64,000 bases of DNA, taken from assembly GCF_017068395.1 (NCBI RefSeq), contig NZ_CP070619.1, forward strand, positions 8,494,001 to 8,558,000, in the 5' to 3' direction. The notes under the pieces were generated by a model. It had not been told where the DNA came from. It saw only the letters and a list, made by a program, of their open reading frames with translations, and searched no databases. The translations under genes were made by a program, and so were the position numbers. The stretch's first letter is position 1. Each line of letters begins with the position of its first letter. The DNA is from Rhodococcus pseudokoreensis. Its GTDB lineage: Bacteria > Actinomycetota > Actinomycetes > Mycobacteriales > Mycobacteriaceae. Of the stretch, positions 1-8,718 are shown piece after piece.

Positions 1-288
1 GGAACGCCGGCACTGGCGATCCCCGGCCGGCACGAGGTCGACAAGCAGAAGGCCCTCGAGAACATGCTCAACGAACTCGGCGTCGGCTGGGCCAACGGGG
101 GAGCGGCCGGCACGGCGATCGGCGCGCTCATGGGTCTCGGCGTCGGATGTGTCTCGATGTTCCCCGGCAGCCTCGCCGGCTGCATCATCGGCACGCCGAT
201 CGGCGCGATCACCGGTGCGATCGTCGGTATGGGCCAGGGCAACCCCAGGGCGGCGCAGGCCATCCAGGAATACATCAACACGCCGTGA
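1..288 (+). CDS. glycine-zipper hypothetical protein (5' end outside window)
   Basis: The frame is open from the first base of the window and ends at TGA 286-288, so the N-terminus is missing. The visible 95 residues hold a long Gly/Ala-rich stretch with G-x3-G spacing (GTAIGALMGLGVG and GTPIGAITGAIVG) typical of glycine-zipper segments that pack in or on membranes. A Cys lies in each half. Such small proteins in this group are usually exported, but the signal peptide would lie outside the window. An internal ATG at 64 is possible but would start in mid-helix. No specific function can be given. Confidence 0.6.
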   Translation, partial: GTPALAIPGRHEVDKQKALENMLNELGVGWANGGAAGTAIGALMGLGVGCVSMFPGSLAGCIIGTPIGAITGAIVGMGQGNPRAAQAIQEYINTP

Positions 289-299
289 GTCGTTGTCCG

Positions 300-1226
300 T
301 CAACTCCGTTCACGGAGTCGGCGGATCACGGGGGCGAACACCTCCAGGTAGGGTTCGTGGACAGTGATGTACGAGAAGCCGTAACGTTCCCGATGGCTCC
401 GGAGTTGCTCGGCCATCTCCTCCACGGTTCCCACGAGGACGTACGGAGTGCCGAGGACGTCGTCCACCGACAGGGTGCCGCCGAGCCGGTCCGCGATCTC
501 GTTCGCTGCGGCTCGGCGGTCGTCCGTCTCGACGACCAACTGGACCAGTAGATGCCACTCGATGTCCTCGGCGCGCACACCGGCATGCTTCCGCACGAAG
601 CGAATTCGCTCGGCCGTTTCGTACGCGGTGGCGAGACGGAATTTGCCCGGGGGCCGGCCCGGAATCTGAAACGTCCCCGCGACGCCGACGATGTCGGCGT
701 GGGCGGCCGCGATCCGCAGCACCCGATCGCCGGTACCACCGATGATCAGGGGCGGGCCCGAGCCGCCGAACCCGCGCCGCTGCAACGGTCGTGGCACGGT
801 GCGGCCCTCGGGTAGCTCGTCGAAGTCCGTGGTGAAGGACGTGCGGAGGCCGTCGACCATTTCCGACAACTGCTCGACCCGGCCGCCGAACGGCTTCCAT
901 TCGATGCCCGCGGCGTCGAACTCCCACTTCATGTGCCCGGCACCGAGACCGATCTCGAGCCTTCCGTCGGTGAGGACGTCCGTCGTCGCGATCTCGCGAG
1001 CGAGTAGGGCGGTATTCCAGAACGGTGAGTTGAGCACCAGAGTTCCGACCCGCAGTCCCGTGGCGCCGGCGACGGCCACCAGGAGGGGAAACGGTGCCGG
1101 GGCGCCGAGATGGTCGGCGGCGAACACGGTGTCGTAGCCGGCGCTCTCGCCGAGCCGGCATCGATCGAGAAGGGCGTCGCGGGAGTCGAACCCGAAAATG
1201 TTGAACGAGAATCGGAAATCGTGCAT
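300..1226 (-). CDS. LLM-class F420-dependent oxidoreductase
   Basis: This 308-residue protein has the luciferase-like monooxygenase (TIM-barrel) pattern. It opens with a beta-strand MHDFRFSFNIFGF, then DTVFAADHLG near residue 40, GLRVGTLVLNSPFWNTALLAREIAT, and GRLEIGLGAGHMKWEF near residue 110. These are usual landmarks of mycobacterial and rhodococcal LLM proteins that use F420 or FMN. The start is placed at ATG 1226; an upstream extension to 1385 in the same frame reads like non-coding Arg/His-rich sequence. The gene stands alone, and the substrate cannot be predicted. Confidence 0.85.
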   Translation of the reverse strand: MHDFRFSFNIFGFDSRDALLDRCRLGESAGYDTVFAADHLGAPAPFPLLVAVAGATGLRVGTLVLNSPFWNTALLAREIATTDVLTDGRLEIGLGAGHMKWEFDAAGIEWKPFGGRVEQLSEMVDGLRTSFTTDFDELPEGRTVPRPLQRRGFGGSGPPLIIGGTGDRVLRIAAAHADIVGVAGTFQIPGRPPGKFRLATAYETAERIRFVRKHAGVRAEDIEWHLLVQLVVETDDRRAAANEIADRLGGTLSVDDVLGTPYVLVGTVEEMAEQLRSHRERYGFSYITVHEPYLEVFAPVIRRLRERS

Positions 1227-1402
1227 GGACTTCACGATGCACCCGATGTGGCTCCGCCGGTGCCGAATGCGACGGGGGAACGCTGCAACTTCAGCGTCGC
1301 GGATGTGATGCTGACCACACCTGAACCGGTTTTCCCACGTGGCGGCGCCGAATCGCCCTGCAAGTTCCACGCTTAGGGCAGGCATGCCTTATCTTCTGCG
1401 AT

Positions 1403-1897
1403 GTGACAAACAAGAGCATCTCACGCCTTCAAGGCGCCAGTGTCGACTATGCCATCGCGGCGTTCCGCGTGGTTGTCGGCTTCCTCTTCTTCTGCCATGG
1501 AACTTCGACGTTGTTCGCGTGGCCGACCGCACCTCACAGCGGGCACACCGCAGCGGTAGGTGCCTGGCCGAGCTGGTGGGGTGCCGTGATCCAACTCGTC
1601 TGCGGCGCCGCGTTGTTCCTCGGCCTCGGGACGCGAATTGCGGCGTTCCTCGCCTCGGGTTCGATGGCGTACGCCTACTTCTGGAGCCACCAGCCGGACG
1701 GTGCCCTCCCCATCCAGAACAATGGTGAACTCTCGGCCATCTTCTGCTGGGCCCTGTTCCTCATGATCTTCCTCGGCGGCGGTGCACTCTCGCTCGATCG
1801 CCTCATCGCTCGTGGCGGGCGCACGGCGCAGGCCGACGACGGCGCCACCGCCGGCGAATCCGGACCCACGGACGAGTTGCGGGAAGTGAACGCCTGA
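1403..1897 (+). CDS. DoxX family membrane protein
   Basis: This 164-residue integral membrane protein starts at GTG 1403. Four hydrophobic segments are visible: VVVGFLFFCHGTSTLF, the GAVIQLVCGAALFLGLG region, IAAFLASGSMAYAYFW, and ALFLMIFLGGGALSLD. This is the DoxX layout; the family includes quinol oxidase and thiosulfate-related subunits and many redox-stress membrane proteins such as mycobacterial DoxX. The C-terminal 35 residues are charged and probably cytosolic. The gene is divergent from the LLM oxidoreductase. An exact role cannot be assigned. Confidence 0.85.
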   Translation: MTNKSISRLQGASVDYAIAAFRVVVGFLFFCHGTSTLFAWPTAPHSGHTAAVGAWPSWWGAVIQLVCGAALFLGLGTRIAAFLASGSMAYAYFWSHQPDGALPIQNNGELSAIFCWALFLMIFLGGGALSLDRLIARGGRTAQADDGATAGESGPTDELREVNA

Positions 1898-1957
1898 AGA
1901 ACGTCTCGTGAGCCCGGGCGATGACCGTCATCTCCCGGCTCGCCTGAACAGGCGAAC

Positions 1958-1989
1958 AGTGCCCAGCGTCGCGAAGACTGCTGGGCACT
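1958..1989. terminator. bidirectional terminator hairpin
   Basis: A perfect 10-bp inverted repeat (agtgcccagc at 1958-1967, gctgggcact at 1980-1989) encloses a 12-nt loop. It lies between the convergent ends of the DoxX gene and the chorismate mutase gene, so it could stop transcripts from both sides. There is no U-tract, which is common in high-GC actinobacteria. Confidence 0.7.
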
Positions 1990-2030
1990 GCTCTCGCGAT
2001 CGGTGTCGACCGAGGTGAGTGTCGGTACGG

Positions 2031-2324
2031 CTACCGTGTTCGGTACGTCGACGAAAAGGGTGGCCGCGCCAGCCGGAGCAGTTCCAGCGCCAGCAGCGAA
2101 CCCCGCGGGCCCAATTCGTCCTGATAGCGGCGGATCACGTCGGTCTCCCCACCGAGCGCGACCATCGGTGCACCGGACTCGACCCGGGTTCGGGCCGCGA
2201 GCTGTGCGAGAACGAGGCGGCGATTGACCGCATCCAGGATCTCCGCGTCGAGGCGGGCGATCTCGGCGTGCACTCGGTCGAGATCCGTGCCGTCGGTGAC
2301 TGCCCCGGAATCAGTGTCCGTCAT
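2031..2324 (-). CDS. chorismate mutase, AroQ type
   Basis: This 97-residue all-helical protein matches the AroQ chorismate mutase fold, which converts chorismate to prephenate in Phe/Tyr synthesis. Helix 1 contains LDRVHAEIARLDAEILDAVNRRLVLAQ with the usual R-x2-I-D-x2-D/E-x3-L-x2-R spacing, followed by a basic loop AARTRVES and a second helix ETDVIRRYQDELG. It is cytosolic, with no signal peptide. It is a stand-alone domain, like the small actinobacterial mutases that work with DAHP synthase. Its C-terminus is Arg-rich, unlike the mycobacterial R-x-GRLGH-type end, so it may be a paralogue. Confidence 0.8.
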   Translation of the reverse strand: MTDTDSGAVTDGTDLDRVHAEIARLDAEILDAVNRRLVLAQLAARTRVESGAPMVALGGETDVIRRYQDELGPRGSLLALELLRLARPPFSSTYRTR

Positions 2325-2461
2325 CGTTGCTCCTCGACTGGGTGACCGTGTACGACAATCGTCGGACGGAAGCGGCCGCAGCGACAGACACCCTGGGGTG
2401 AGGATCGGCGACCCCTGTCCGGCGCCGGCCGACCGAGTGGGTGCGGTGAGCCGATTCCGCG

Positions 2462-3862
2462 TTACCGCAGTGCGATGAACCGCTGCAATTTCCCGCTCGC
2501 GTGATGGCGCTGCAGGTGGTCGACGACCTCGATCCGGACCTGCGGATCGGACAATCCTTGCCGGCGCAACGCCGAGGCGACAGCCGACGTCAGCCGGGCG
2601 ACGTCGGGTTCGCCGACCGCGAAGATTTCCGCACCGTCGACGGTCTGCCGGACCTGGTACTCGGAGACACGCGGGTCTGCGCCCAGGACGTAACGAAACG
2701 CGCTCGCGGGCACCGTCTTCGTCCCGTAACGGAAATCGTCGTCACGCCGACCACCGATGTCGGCGACGCGCACGAACGCACTTCCGCACGGGCAGGTCCC
2801 GGGCAGCAACGTGACCTGATCGCCGAGGTCGTAACGGATGAAGGGAAACGTCCGGTTGGCCAGGCCCGTGGCGAGCGTTCGCGCCGCGGGTGCATCGGCG
2901 GCGACCGGAGTGCCACTGGCGTCGACACGTTCGAGCACGACCTCGTCCTCGCACACGTGCAGACCCTCGCCGTGTCCGCAACCCACTGCCTGCACGCCGA
3001 CCTCGGTCGACCCCCAGAGGTTGTGGATCGTCGCCGACCAGGCCTCGTCGATGGCGTGCCGGTCCTCGTCCAGCAGTGGCTCGGAATTGGTGCTCACCCG
3101 GACGGGGCGGACCTGCAGATCACCGGCCAGGGCGACCCGGGCAAGCCGCCCGATCACCGACGCATAACCGACCAGGTGCGTGGGCCGGGCCGCGGCGACC
3201 GCGGCGACGATCTCGTCGAACGGTGCGCCCGCCGGGATCACGACGGTCTCCATCCCCGGTGCGGTCGGCACATCGAACAGTGGGGTGCTCGCGTGCGGAG
3301 GGATTCCGGCCGCCAGCACGGCGAGACGCGAAGGAGACCGCACCGGCGCCCGCCGTTCCTCCCGTGTCTGTATCCGCCAGGCCAGGCACGCGGCCGACAC
3401 GTAGAACTGCCAATCCCAGACGTAGACGCCGCGGACCCCGCTCGACCCACCCGAACTGAAGACCTGTTCGTCGCTCGGGGTGTACGAAAACCATTGCTGC
3501 TCGGCCAGAATCCGCTCGGCGCGCTCGCGGTCGAGGTCACGAGTGGTGACGATCGAATCCCACTCGTCCTGTGCGTCCTGCTTGGTCATCATCGGCAGCG
3601 ACGCCAGGTCGGCGACCGTGGCCGTCGACGGATCGAGACCGCGTAGTCGCCGGGCGTGAAACGGCGACCGCTCACAGGCGTGCGAGAGGAGGGCCCGCAG
3701 CCGTGCGGTCCGGTAGTGCTCGATCTGCTCTCGCGGCCAATCCAGGCGTCCCGTGTGGTCCTCGAGTGCTGCCTGAACCGCATTCACCTGGCCGGCGCGC
3801 ACACGCGCGTACGTCGTGTGCCCCATGTCGTCCGGAGCACCTCCGGGTACCGATCGGGACAT
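2462..3862 (-). CDS. phenylacetate-CoA ligase-like adenylate-forming enzyme
   Basis: A 466-residue member of the PaaK-like adenylate-forming family, which activates aryl or acyl acids through an acyl-AMP to a CoA thioester. Visible motifs are the phosphate loop SSGGSSGVRGVYVWD near residue 135, NLWGSTEVGVQAVGC near 290 (A5-like, adenine/carboxylate pocket), and FIRYDLGDQVTLL near 350 (ribose-binding Asp). A zinc-like CPCGSAF motif follows. ATG 3862 is chosen because GGAGGG precedes it by about 6 nt; the frame upstream of it reads as non-coding. The MGHTTYA Met at 3826 is the alternative start. The substrate is unknown because no aromatic-degradation genes are adjacent. Confidence 0.85.
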   Translation of the reverse strand: MSRSVPGGAPDDMGHTTYARVRAGQVNAVQAALEDHTGRLDWPREQIEHYRTARLRALLSHACERSPFHARRLRGLDPSTATVADLASLPMMTKQDAQDEWDSIVTTRDLDRERAERILAEQQWFSYTPSDEQVFSSGGSSGVRGVYVWDWQFYVSAACLAWRIQTREERRAPVRSPSRLAVLAAGIPPHASTPLFDVPTAPGMETVVIPAGAPFDEIVAAVAAARPTHLVGYASVIGRLARVALAGDLQVRPVRVSTNSEPLLDEDRHAIDEAWSATIHNLWGSTEVGVQAVGCGHGEGLHVCEDEVVLERVDASGTPVAADAPAARTLATGLANRTFPFIRYDLGDQVTLLPGTCPCGSAFVRVADIGGRRDDDFRYGTKTVPASAFRYVLGADPRVSEYQVRQTVDGAEIFAVGEPDVARLTSAVASALRRQGLSDPQVRIEVVDHLQRHHASGKLQRFIALR

Positions 3863-3942
3863 GACGCCCTCCGCATCCCCATGGTCCGGCGCACCACTGT
3901 CACCCGTGCGTATTCGAGTCTTGCACAGCGGGGTGCCGACCG

Positions 3943-4656
3943 TCAGGGTGTGTGAATCTTCCGGAGGAGACGCTTCAGCGTCCGAGCGTCCCGCCACCCG
4001 AACGACGTGCGGTCCGCGGCGTGGCGTTGGAGCAGATCGACAATGCGCGCGGGAACGGCGACCCGGTGCCGCACCGCACTGTCCACGACCTCGAGAACCG
4101 CGCGGTGGGGCCGGTCGTCCTCGAGCGCGAAGCCCGCATCGTGCACGGCGTCGGGAGGCAGTGCCGGCCGCAACGCCGAGACCACCTCGTATGCGAACGC
4201 GTGGAAATCTTCCCGGCCGGCGACGTTGCCGAACGTGACCGTCGCGATCGACCCGAGAAGCTCGCTCTCGCGGGCCAGGCGGGGGAGTTGTCGCTGCCAG
4301 TCGGGCGCGGCTGTGATTCCCGCTCCGGCGATCACGCCGACCGCTCCGAGGGCGCGAACGTGTTCGAACCACCCGTGCGGAGGCGTGACGACACCCTCGA
4401 AGAGAACGTCCGTGCCGTCCTCGATCACCAGGGTGCGCCCGTCGGCCGAGCGCAACGACAGCACGGCCGACGTCAGGTCGTCGACACCGTCGAAGACGGG
4501 ACTCGGGTCCCGCCACCCGCGCCGGGCCAATTTCTGCAACAACGTATCCCGCGTCCCGGGCTCGACGTCGTAGTCCAGCGCCACCATCGGTGTACCCCGT
4601 CGGTCGGCTGCGGGTGTGTGGTACATGGCGACCGCGTCGACTGCTGATTCCCCCAT
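3943..4656 (-). CDS. hypothetical protein
   Basis: I do not recognise this 237-residue soluble protein. The part that clearly codes begins at MVALDYDVEPGTRD (ATG 4587, 214 residues). ATG codons at 4626 and 4656 are in frame upstream, and none has a convincing ribosome site, so the start is uncertain by 23 residues. Alternating beta and alpha segments (TLVIEDGTDVLFEGVV, ALGAVGVIAGAGI) suggest an alpha/beta fold, and no membrane segment or signal peptide is seen. It lies 80 nt downstream of the PaaK-like gene's upstream end on the same strand and is divergent from the membrane protein at 4789. Confidence 0.6.
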   Translation of the reverse strand: MGESAVDAVAMYHTPAADRRGTPMVALDYDVEPGTRDTLLQKLARRGWRDPSPVFDGVDDLTSAVLSLRSADGRTLVIEDGTDVLFEGVVTPPHGWFEHVRALGAVGVIAGAGITAAPDWQRQLPRLARESELLGSIATVTFGNVAGREDFHAFAYEVVSALRPALPPDAVHDAGFALEDDRPHRAVLEVVDSAVRHRVAVPARIVDLLQRHAADRTSFGWRDARTLKRLLRKIHTP

Positions 4657-4788
4657 GGGGCGATACGATGCCACAGAAAAAGTCCGACTGGAAGGTTTTG
4701 TCCTCCGTGTCGGCGCGCCTCGATCCATTTTCTGCACGAGCGCTCCGTCGCGATTGCGGTGCGGCGACCTCTTTGAAAGCCTCGGACG

Positions 4789-5382
4789 ATGGGAGGCTTC
4801 ATCGGGCAGCACGCGGCCGCTGTCACCAGCCTGGCCTTCGTGGTCGCCGGCCTCGCAGTCCTCGCGGGTCGCCGGCGCGACGCGCCGTCCGTCACCTACG
4901 GCCTGCTCGTCGTCGCGGTCGGTCTCGGGTCGCTCGTCCAGCACGGACCCGACCCGTCGTGGCAGGAATACGCGCACGACATCCCGATCGCGACGTTGCT
5001 CGCGTACATCGCCGTAGACGCCGCGTCCGATCGGTTCGGCCGTCGGCTGTCGCCGGGGTGGTGGCTCGCTGTTCCGTTCCTGATGGTTCCCACCGTGGCT
5101 GCCGGCCCGACGGCGTCGACGATCGTGCAGGCACTGCTCGCCGCGGCCGCAGTGGGACTCTGCCTCGAACGCGCCCGCGTCCGACCGGAGTTGCGGCGCA
5201 CGACGATCGTCGCGGCAGTGCTTATCACGTCCGGCGCTCTGCTCGGTGCCGTGGACGCCAGTCTTCTGCCGGGCCACGCGCTGTGGCACGTGCTCGCCGC
5301 CGCCGGATTGTGGCGGCTGGCGCCCACGATCGGGCGAAGGACTACCCCGGGTCCGCGAAACTGTGGGAGTCGGTGCGGTTGA
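4789..5382 (+). CDS. multi-pass membrane protein, possible CREST-superfamily hydrolase
   Basis: This 197-residue protein has about seven hydrophobic helices and a short basic C-terminus. The polar residues inside the helices are telling: S48-x3-H52 (SLVQH), an Asp at D64 (HDIPIA), and H163-x3-H167 (HALWH) in the last helix. S-x3-H, an Asp and H-x3-H is the signature of the CREST superfamily (alkaline ceramidases, PAQR receptors, Per1), thought to be metal-dependent membrane hydrolases. That link is my inference from motif spacing. The 3' end overlaps the convergent histidine phosphatase gene by 41 bp. An unspecified transporter-like role is the alternative. Confidence 0.65.
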   Translation: MGGFIGQHAAAVTSLAFVVAGLAVLAGRRRDAPSVTYGLLVVAVGLGSLVQHGPDPSWQEYAHDIPIATLLAYIAVDAASDRFGRRLSPGWWLAVPFLMVPTVAAGPTASTIVQALLAAAAVGLCLERARVRPELRRTTIVAAVLITSGALLGAVDASLLPGHALWHVLAAAGLWRLAPTIGRRTTPGPRNCGSRCG

Positions 5383-5923
5383 CCGACAGGACCCGCAACA
5401 CTCCCGCCCATTCGATCTCGCAGACCGCGCCGTTGACGATGCGCGGCACCGCTGTGGCGGACAGGTCGCCGAGCACCGCCCGGATGAGCGCCCCGTGAGT
5501 GATCACCACGACTCGGCCGCCGGGGTGCGTCCTGGCGATCGCGTCGATTGCACGGCGGCCCCGCGCCGAGACCGCCTCGAGCGGCTCGAGGTCCGGGAAG
5601 GCTCCGTCCGGCCACCGACGTTCGGCGTCCTCCCGGGTCATCCCTTCGGCGGCGCCGTAACTTCTCTCGACGAAGTCGGAATGCATTCCCGTGACATCGA
5701 TCCCGAGGTGCTCGGCGATGATCCGGCCGGTGTCGACCGCGCGAGACAACGGGGAGGTGACCACCGTGTCCCATGCGTCGTCTCGGAGCATCCGCGCCGT
5801 ATCGCGGGCCTGCCCGCGGCCGACGTCGTCGAGTGGTATGTCGCTGTGGCCCTGCAACAGTCCCCGCCGGTTCCAGTCGGTGCGGCCGTGGCGGACCAGC
5901 GCCGATCGGGTCGCCTCGCTCAT
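5342..5923 (-). CDS. histidine phosphatase (phosphoglycerate mutase-like)
   Basis: This 193-residue protein opens with LVRHGRTDWNRRGLLQGHSD, the RHG catalytic motif whose His is phosphorylated. SPLSRAVDTG (second Arg), ERSYGAAEGM (catalytic Glu) and VVITHGALIRAV (second His) follow, so every residue needed for phosphatase activity is present. ATG 5923 overlaps the stop of the ABC ATPase gene by 4 nt (ATGA), so it should be translationally coupled to the transporter. It is the last gene of the operon running from 12261. In that setting it probably removes phosphate from an imported organophosphate, although broad-specificity housekeeping activity is possible. Confidence 0.88.
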   Translation of the reverse strand: MSEATRSALVRHGRTDWNRRGLLQGHSDIPLDDVGRGQARDTARMLRDDAWDTVVTSPLSRAVDTGRIIAEHLGIDVTGMHSDFVERSYGAAEGMTREDAERRWPDGAFPDLEPLEAVSARGRRAIDAIARTHPGGRVVVITHGALIRAVLGDLSATAVPRIVNGAVCEIEWAGVLRVLSVNRTDSHSFADPG

Positions 5924-7023
5924 CGCGGCGATCCTGCGAGCACCGCCGTACCGATAGCGGGAACGTCCGCCTTCGCCGGGGCCGGGTAGAACAGGGCTCG
6001 GCGGATCGTCAGTCCGACGCGGTCGCCGACCACCGGCCGGGTTCCGCGGACCGCACACCGGAACTCCGCCCCGCGGCAGGCCACGACGACGTCGCTTGCG
6101 TCGCGCCCGAAGAGTGACGACATCACGATCCCCTGGGTGGTACCTGCGCTCTCCGTCGACGTCACCTCGATGTCGGAGGGCAGTACGGCAAGGGTGCCGG
6201 TTCCAGATCGTTTGTCCGCCAGCCGATTCCGATCCAGGTGCACGCGGTCGTCGGCGCTCGCGAAGCCGTGGTCGGAGACGGTGCCGGACAGCAGGTTCGC
6301 GTCCGAGAGGAACTTCGCGACAAAGGCAGACCGCGGTCGCTGCACGAGTTCCTCCGGTGTGCCGACCTGCTGAATCCGCCCATTGTCGAGCACGACGACC
6401 CGGTCGGCGAGGGCGAGAGCCTCGGCGCGGTCGTGCGTGACGTGCACGACCGTCAGGTTCTGCGCGCGGGTGAGGGTGCGCAGTTCCAGACGCAGCCGAT
6501 CGCGCAGCGGTTCGTCGAGTGCGGACAGCGCCTCGTCGAGCAGCAACGCGCGCGGCTGCGCCACCAGCGCCCGGGCGAGCGCGACGCGCTGGCGCTGCCC
6601 ACCGGACAGCGTCGCCGGATCACGCTTCGCCAACCCGGGCAGCCCCACCAGATCAAGCACGTCGGCGACCCGCTCGGCGCGCCGGGCGCGCGGCACCTTG
6701 GCTACCTCGAGCGGATACGCGACGTTACGCCCGACGCTGCGGTGCGGCCAGATCGCATGCTGCTGGAACACCATTCCCAGTCCACGCTTGTCGGGCGGCA
6801 CGGCGCGGCCGCCGTCGGCGACGACCTCGTCACCCAGACGCACGAGCCCCGCGGTGGGGGCGAGAAACCCGGCGACCGTGCGGAGCAGGGTGGTCTTCCC
6901 CGAACCCGACGGTCCGACGAGTGCGACGAACTCGCCGTCGCGGACGTCCAGGTCGACGCCGGACAGTCCCGCGGTGCCGTCAGGGTAGTGGAGGTCCACA
7001 GCGGTGAGGGTGATCGCGGACAT
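5920..7023 (-). CDS. ABC transporter ATP-binding protein, FbpC/PotA-like
   Basis: This 367-residue nucleotide-binding subunit has Walker A GPSGSGKT (37-44), Q-loop FQQHA (about 87), signature LSGGQRQR (139-146) and Walker B LLLDEALSALD (160-170), followed by a C-terminal TOBE-like domain from about 270. This is the architecture of the ferric/sulfate/polyamine/organophosphate importer class. It lies 27 nt downstream of the permease gene and overlaps the phosphatase gene by ATGA. It energises the importer encoded by the two preceding genes. Confidence 0.92.
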   Translation of the reverse strand: MSAITLTAVDLHYPDGTAGLSGVDLDVRDGEFVALVGPSGSGKTTLLRTVAGFLAPTAGLVRLGDEVVADGGRAVPPDKRGLGMVFQQHAIWPHRSVGRNVAYPLEVAKVPRARRAERVADVLDLVGLPGLAKRDPATLSGGQRQRVALARALVAQPRALLLDEALSALDEPLRDRLRLELRTLTRAQNLTVVHVTHDRAEALALADRVVVLDNGRIQQVGTPEELVQRPRSAFVAKFLSDANLLSGTVSDHGFASADDRVHLDRNRLADKRSGTGTLAVLPSDIEVTSTESAGTTQGIVMSSLFGRDASDVVVACRGAEFRCAVRGTRPVVGDRVGLTIRRALFYPAPAKADVPAIGTAVLAGSPR

Positions 7024-7050
7024 GAAGAGGATTCCGATCTGTGGAGTGTG

Positions 7051-8718
7051 TCAACGCCCGGCGCGGGTGCCGGCGAACAGGCCGAGACCGGCGATGCCGA
7101 CCAGCGCGACGAGAAGGGACAGCGCGGACGCGGCGTTGTAATCGCCGGCTTGCTGCAGGTTGAAGATGGACACCCCGAGAGTCTGGGTGCCGGGTGCCAC
7201 CAGCAGTACCGACATGGTCAATTCGCGTACCGCAGTCAACGCCACCAGCACGCCGCCGGTGGCCGCGGCAGGCACCGTCATCGCCACCGGCACGTCCCGT
7301 AGTGTCCGCAGGCGTGACGCGCCGGATGCGCGTGCCGCCTCCTCCAGCGACGTGGGGGTGGTGGACAGCGGCGCGCGCACCGCCTGCACGACGATTGCCA
7401 GGAACGCGGTGACATACGCGCACAGGATCACCCAACGGGTGTCGAACAAGCCCGTGTAGCGGCCGACGATCAGCCAGCCCACGGCGATGACCAGTCCGGG
7501 CACGGCCTGCGGCAGCATTGCTAGCAGATCGAGGCTCGTGTTGTCCCGTGACCGGGTGCGGGTGGTGAGCACCCCGATCACCAGTCCTGCGAAAGCGCAG
7601 ACGACTCCCGCGCCGACGGCGAGGAGGAGCGAGTTCTGCACGCCGACTATGGTGCCCGGCGCGGTCACGGCCGCCACGATGCTGTCAACGGTCAGGTTGT
7701 CCCAGGTCAGCGGCACGCCCGGGGCGGGGAGCAGCGCCTGGGAGGCGAGCGCGAGTATCGGAAGCCCCGTCAGTGCGAGACCGACGGCCCAGGCGAGTGC
7801 ACCGGTCAGGATGCGCGCACCGGCGAGCGGCAACGGTTGCGGGGCGGTGACCGGGCCGTCGAGTTGCCTGCTGTGCCGCGACAGTCGCCGATCGACGAAC
7901 ACCGCGAGGACCGCGAGCAGCAGCAACACGATCCCGATGGTGGAGACCACCTCGAGCGGCCGGTCCACCGTGCCCGACTGGATATAGCGGTACACCATCG
8001 TCGACAACGTCACGTATCGCTCCGGCAGGCCGATCAGTGCGGGAATCCCGAAGTCGGCCAGGTTCGACACCGCGGTGAGGGTGAACGCGGCGAGCAGGGC
8101 GGGCCGCAACAGCGGTAGCGTCACGGTGCGCATCGCGCGCCACGGCGAGGCGCCGCCGATCCGGGCGATCTGCTCGAGGTCGCCCGGCACCTTCCGCAAC
8201 GCTGCCGCGATGATCAGATACGCCAGCGGGTACGAGTGCACCGTCAGCAGGAAGACGACGCCGTCGCCACCGTAGATGTTCCACAGCGGATCACCGAACC
8301 GTTCCGCCCACACCCGGTTCACGAGGCCGCTCGGGCCGAGGAGGCCGGTCCACGCGATCGCCCCGACGAACGGTGGGATCAGCAACGGCGACAGCAGGAT
8401 CAGGCGCAGAACGCCGCGGCCGGGCAGATCGGTGCGGTCGAGCAACAACGCCATCACCGTCGCGAGGACCACCGCGAACACCGCCGACAGGCCGGCGGAG
8501 ACCACGCTGTGGGTCGCGGCGCCGACGATGTCGTCGTCGATCAGTTGCGCAATGTGGTTGCCGCCGAGACCGAGTGACACGACCGTGGCGAGCGGCGCGA
8601 CGATCACCGCGGCGACGAACAACCACAGCGCGACCCGCACGGCATCGACGGGGTCGAACCGCCGCCCGGGAAGGGCCCGGGCGGCGGACGACGAGACCGT
8701 CCTAACCGACGAGACCAT
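7051..8718 (-). CDS. ABC transporter permease, fused FbpB-type
   Basis: This 555-residue permease has about 12 membrane segments, formed by two tandem six-helix units as in FbpB/AfuB. EAA-type loops for ATPase contact are visible in both halves: ARIGGASPWRAMRTVTLP (first half) and ARASGASRLRTLRDVPV (second half). ATG 8718 (MVSSVRT) lies inside the end of the binding-protein gene (17-nt overlap), suggesting coupled translation; an in-frame codon six residues upstream is less likely. It forms the transmembrane channel of the importer whose substrate is discussed under the cluster finding. Confidence 0.9.
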   Translation of the reverse strand: MVSSVRTVSSSAARALPGRRFDPVDAVRVALWLFVAAVIVAPLATVVSLGLGGNHIAQLIDDDIVGAATHSVVSAGLSAVFAVVLATVMALLLDRTDLPGRGVLRLILLSPLLIPPFVGAIAWTGLLGPSGLVNRVWAERFGDPLWNIYGGDGVVFLLTVHSYPLAYLIIAAALRKVPGDLEQIARIGGASPWRAMRTVTLPLLRPALLAAFTLTAVSNLADFGIPALIGLPERYVTLSTMVYRYIQSGTVDRPLEVVSTIGIVLLLLAVLAVFVDRRLSRHSRQLDGPVTAPQPLPLAGARILTGALAWAVGLALTGLPILALASQALLPAPGVPLTWDNLTVDSIVAAVTAPGTIVGVQNSLLLAVGAGVVCAFAGLVIGVLTTRTRSRDNTSLDLLAMLPQAVPGLVIAVGWLIVGRYTGLFDTRWVILCAYVTAFLAIVVQAVRAPLSTTPTSLEEAARASGASRLRTLRDVPVAMTVPAAATGGVLVALTAVRELTMSVLLVAPGTQTLGVSIFNLQQAGDYNAASALSLLVALVGIAGLGLFAGTRAGR

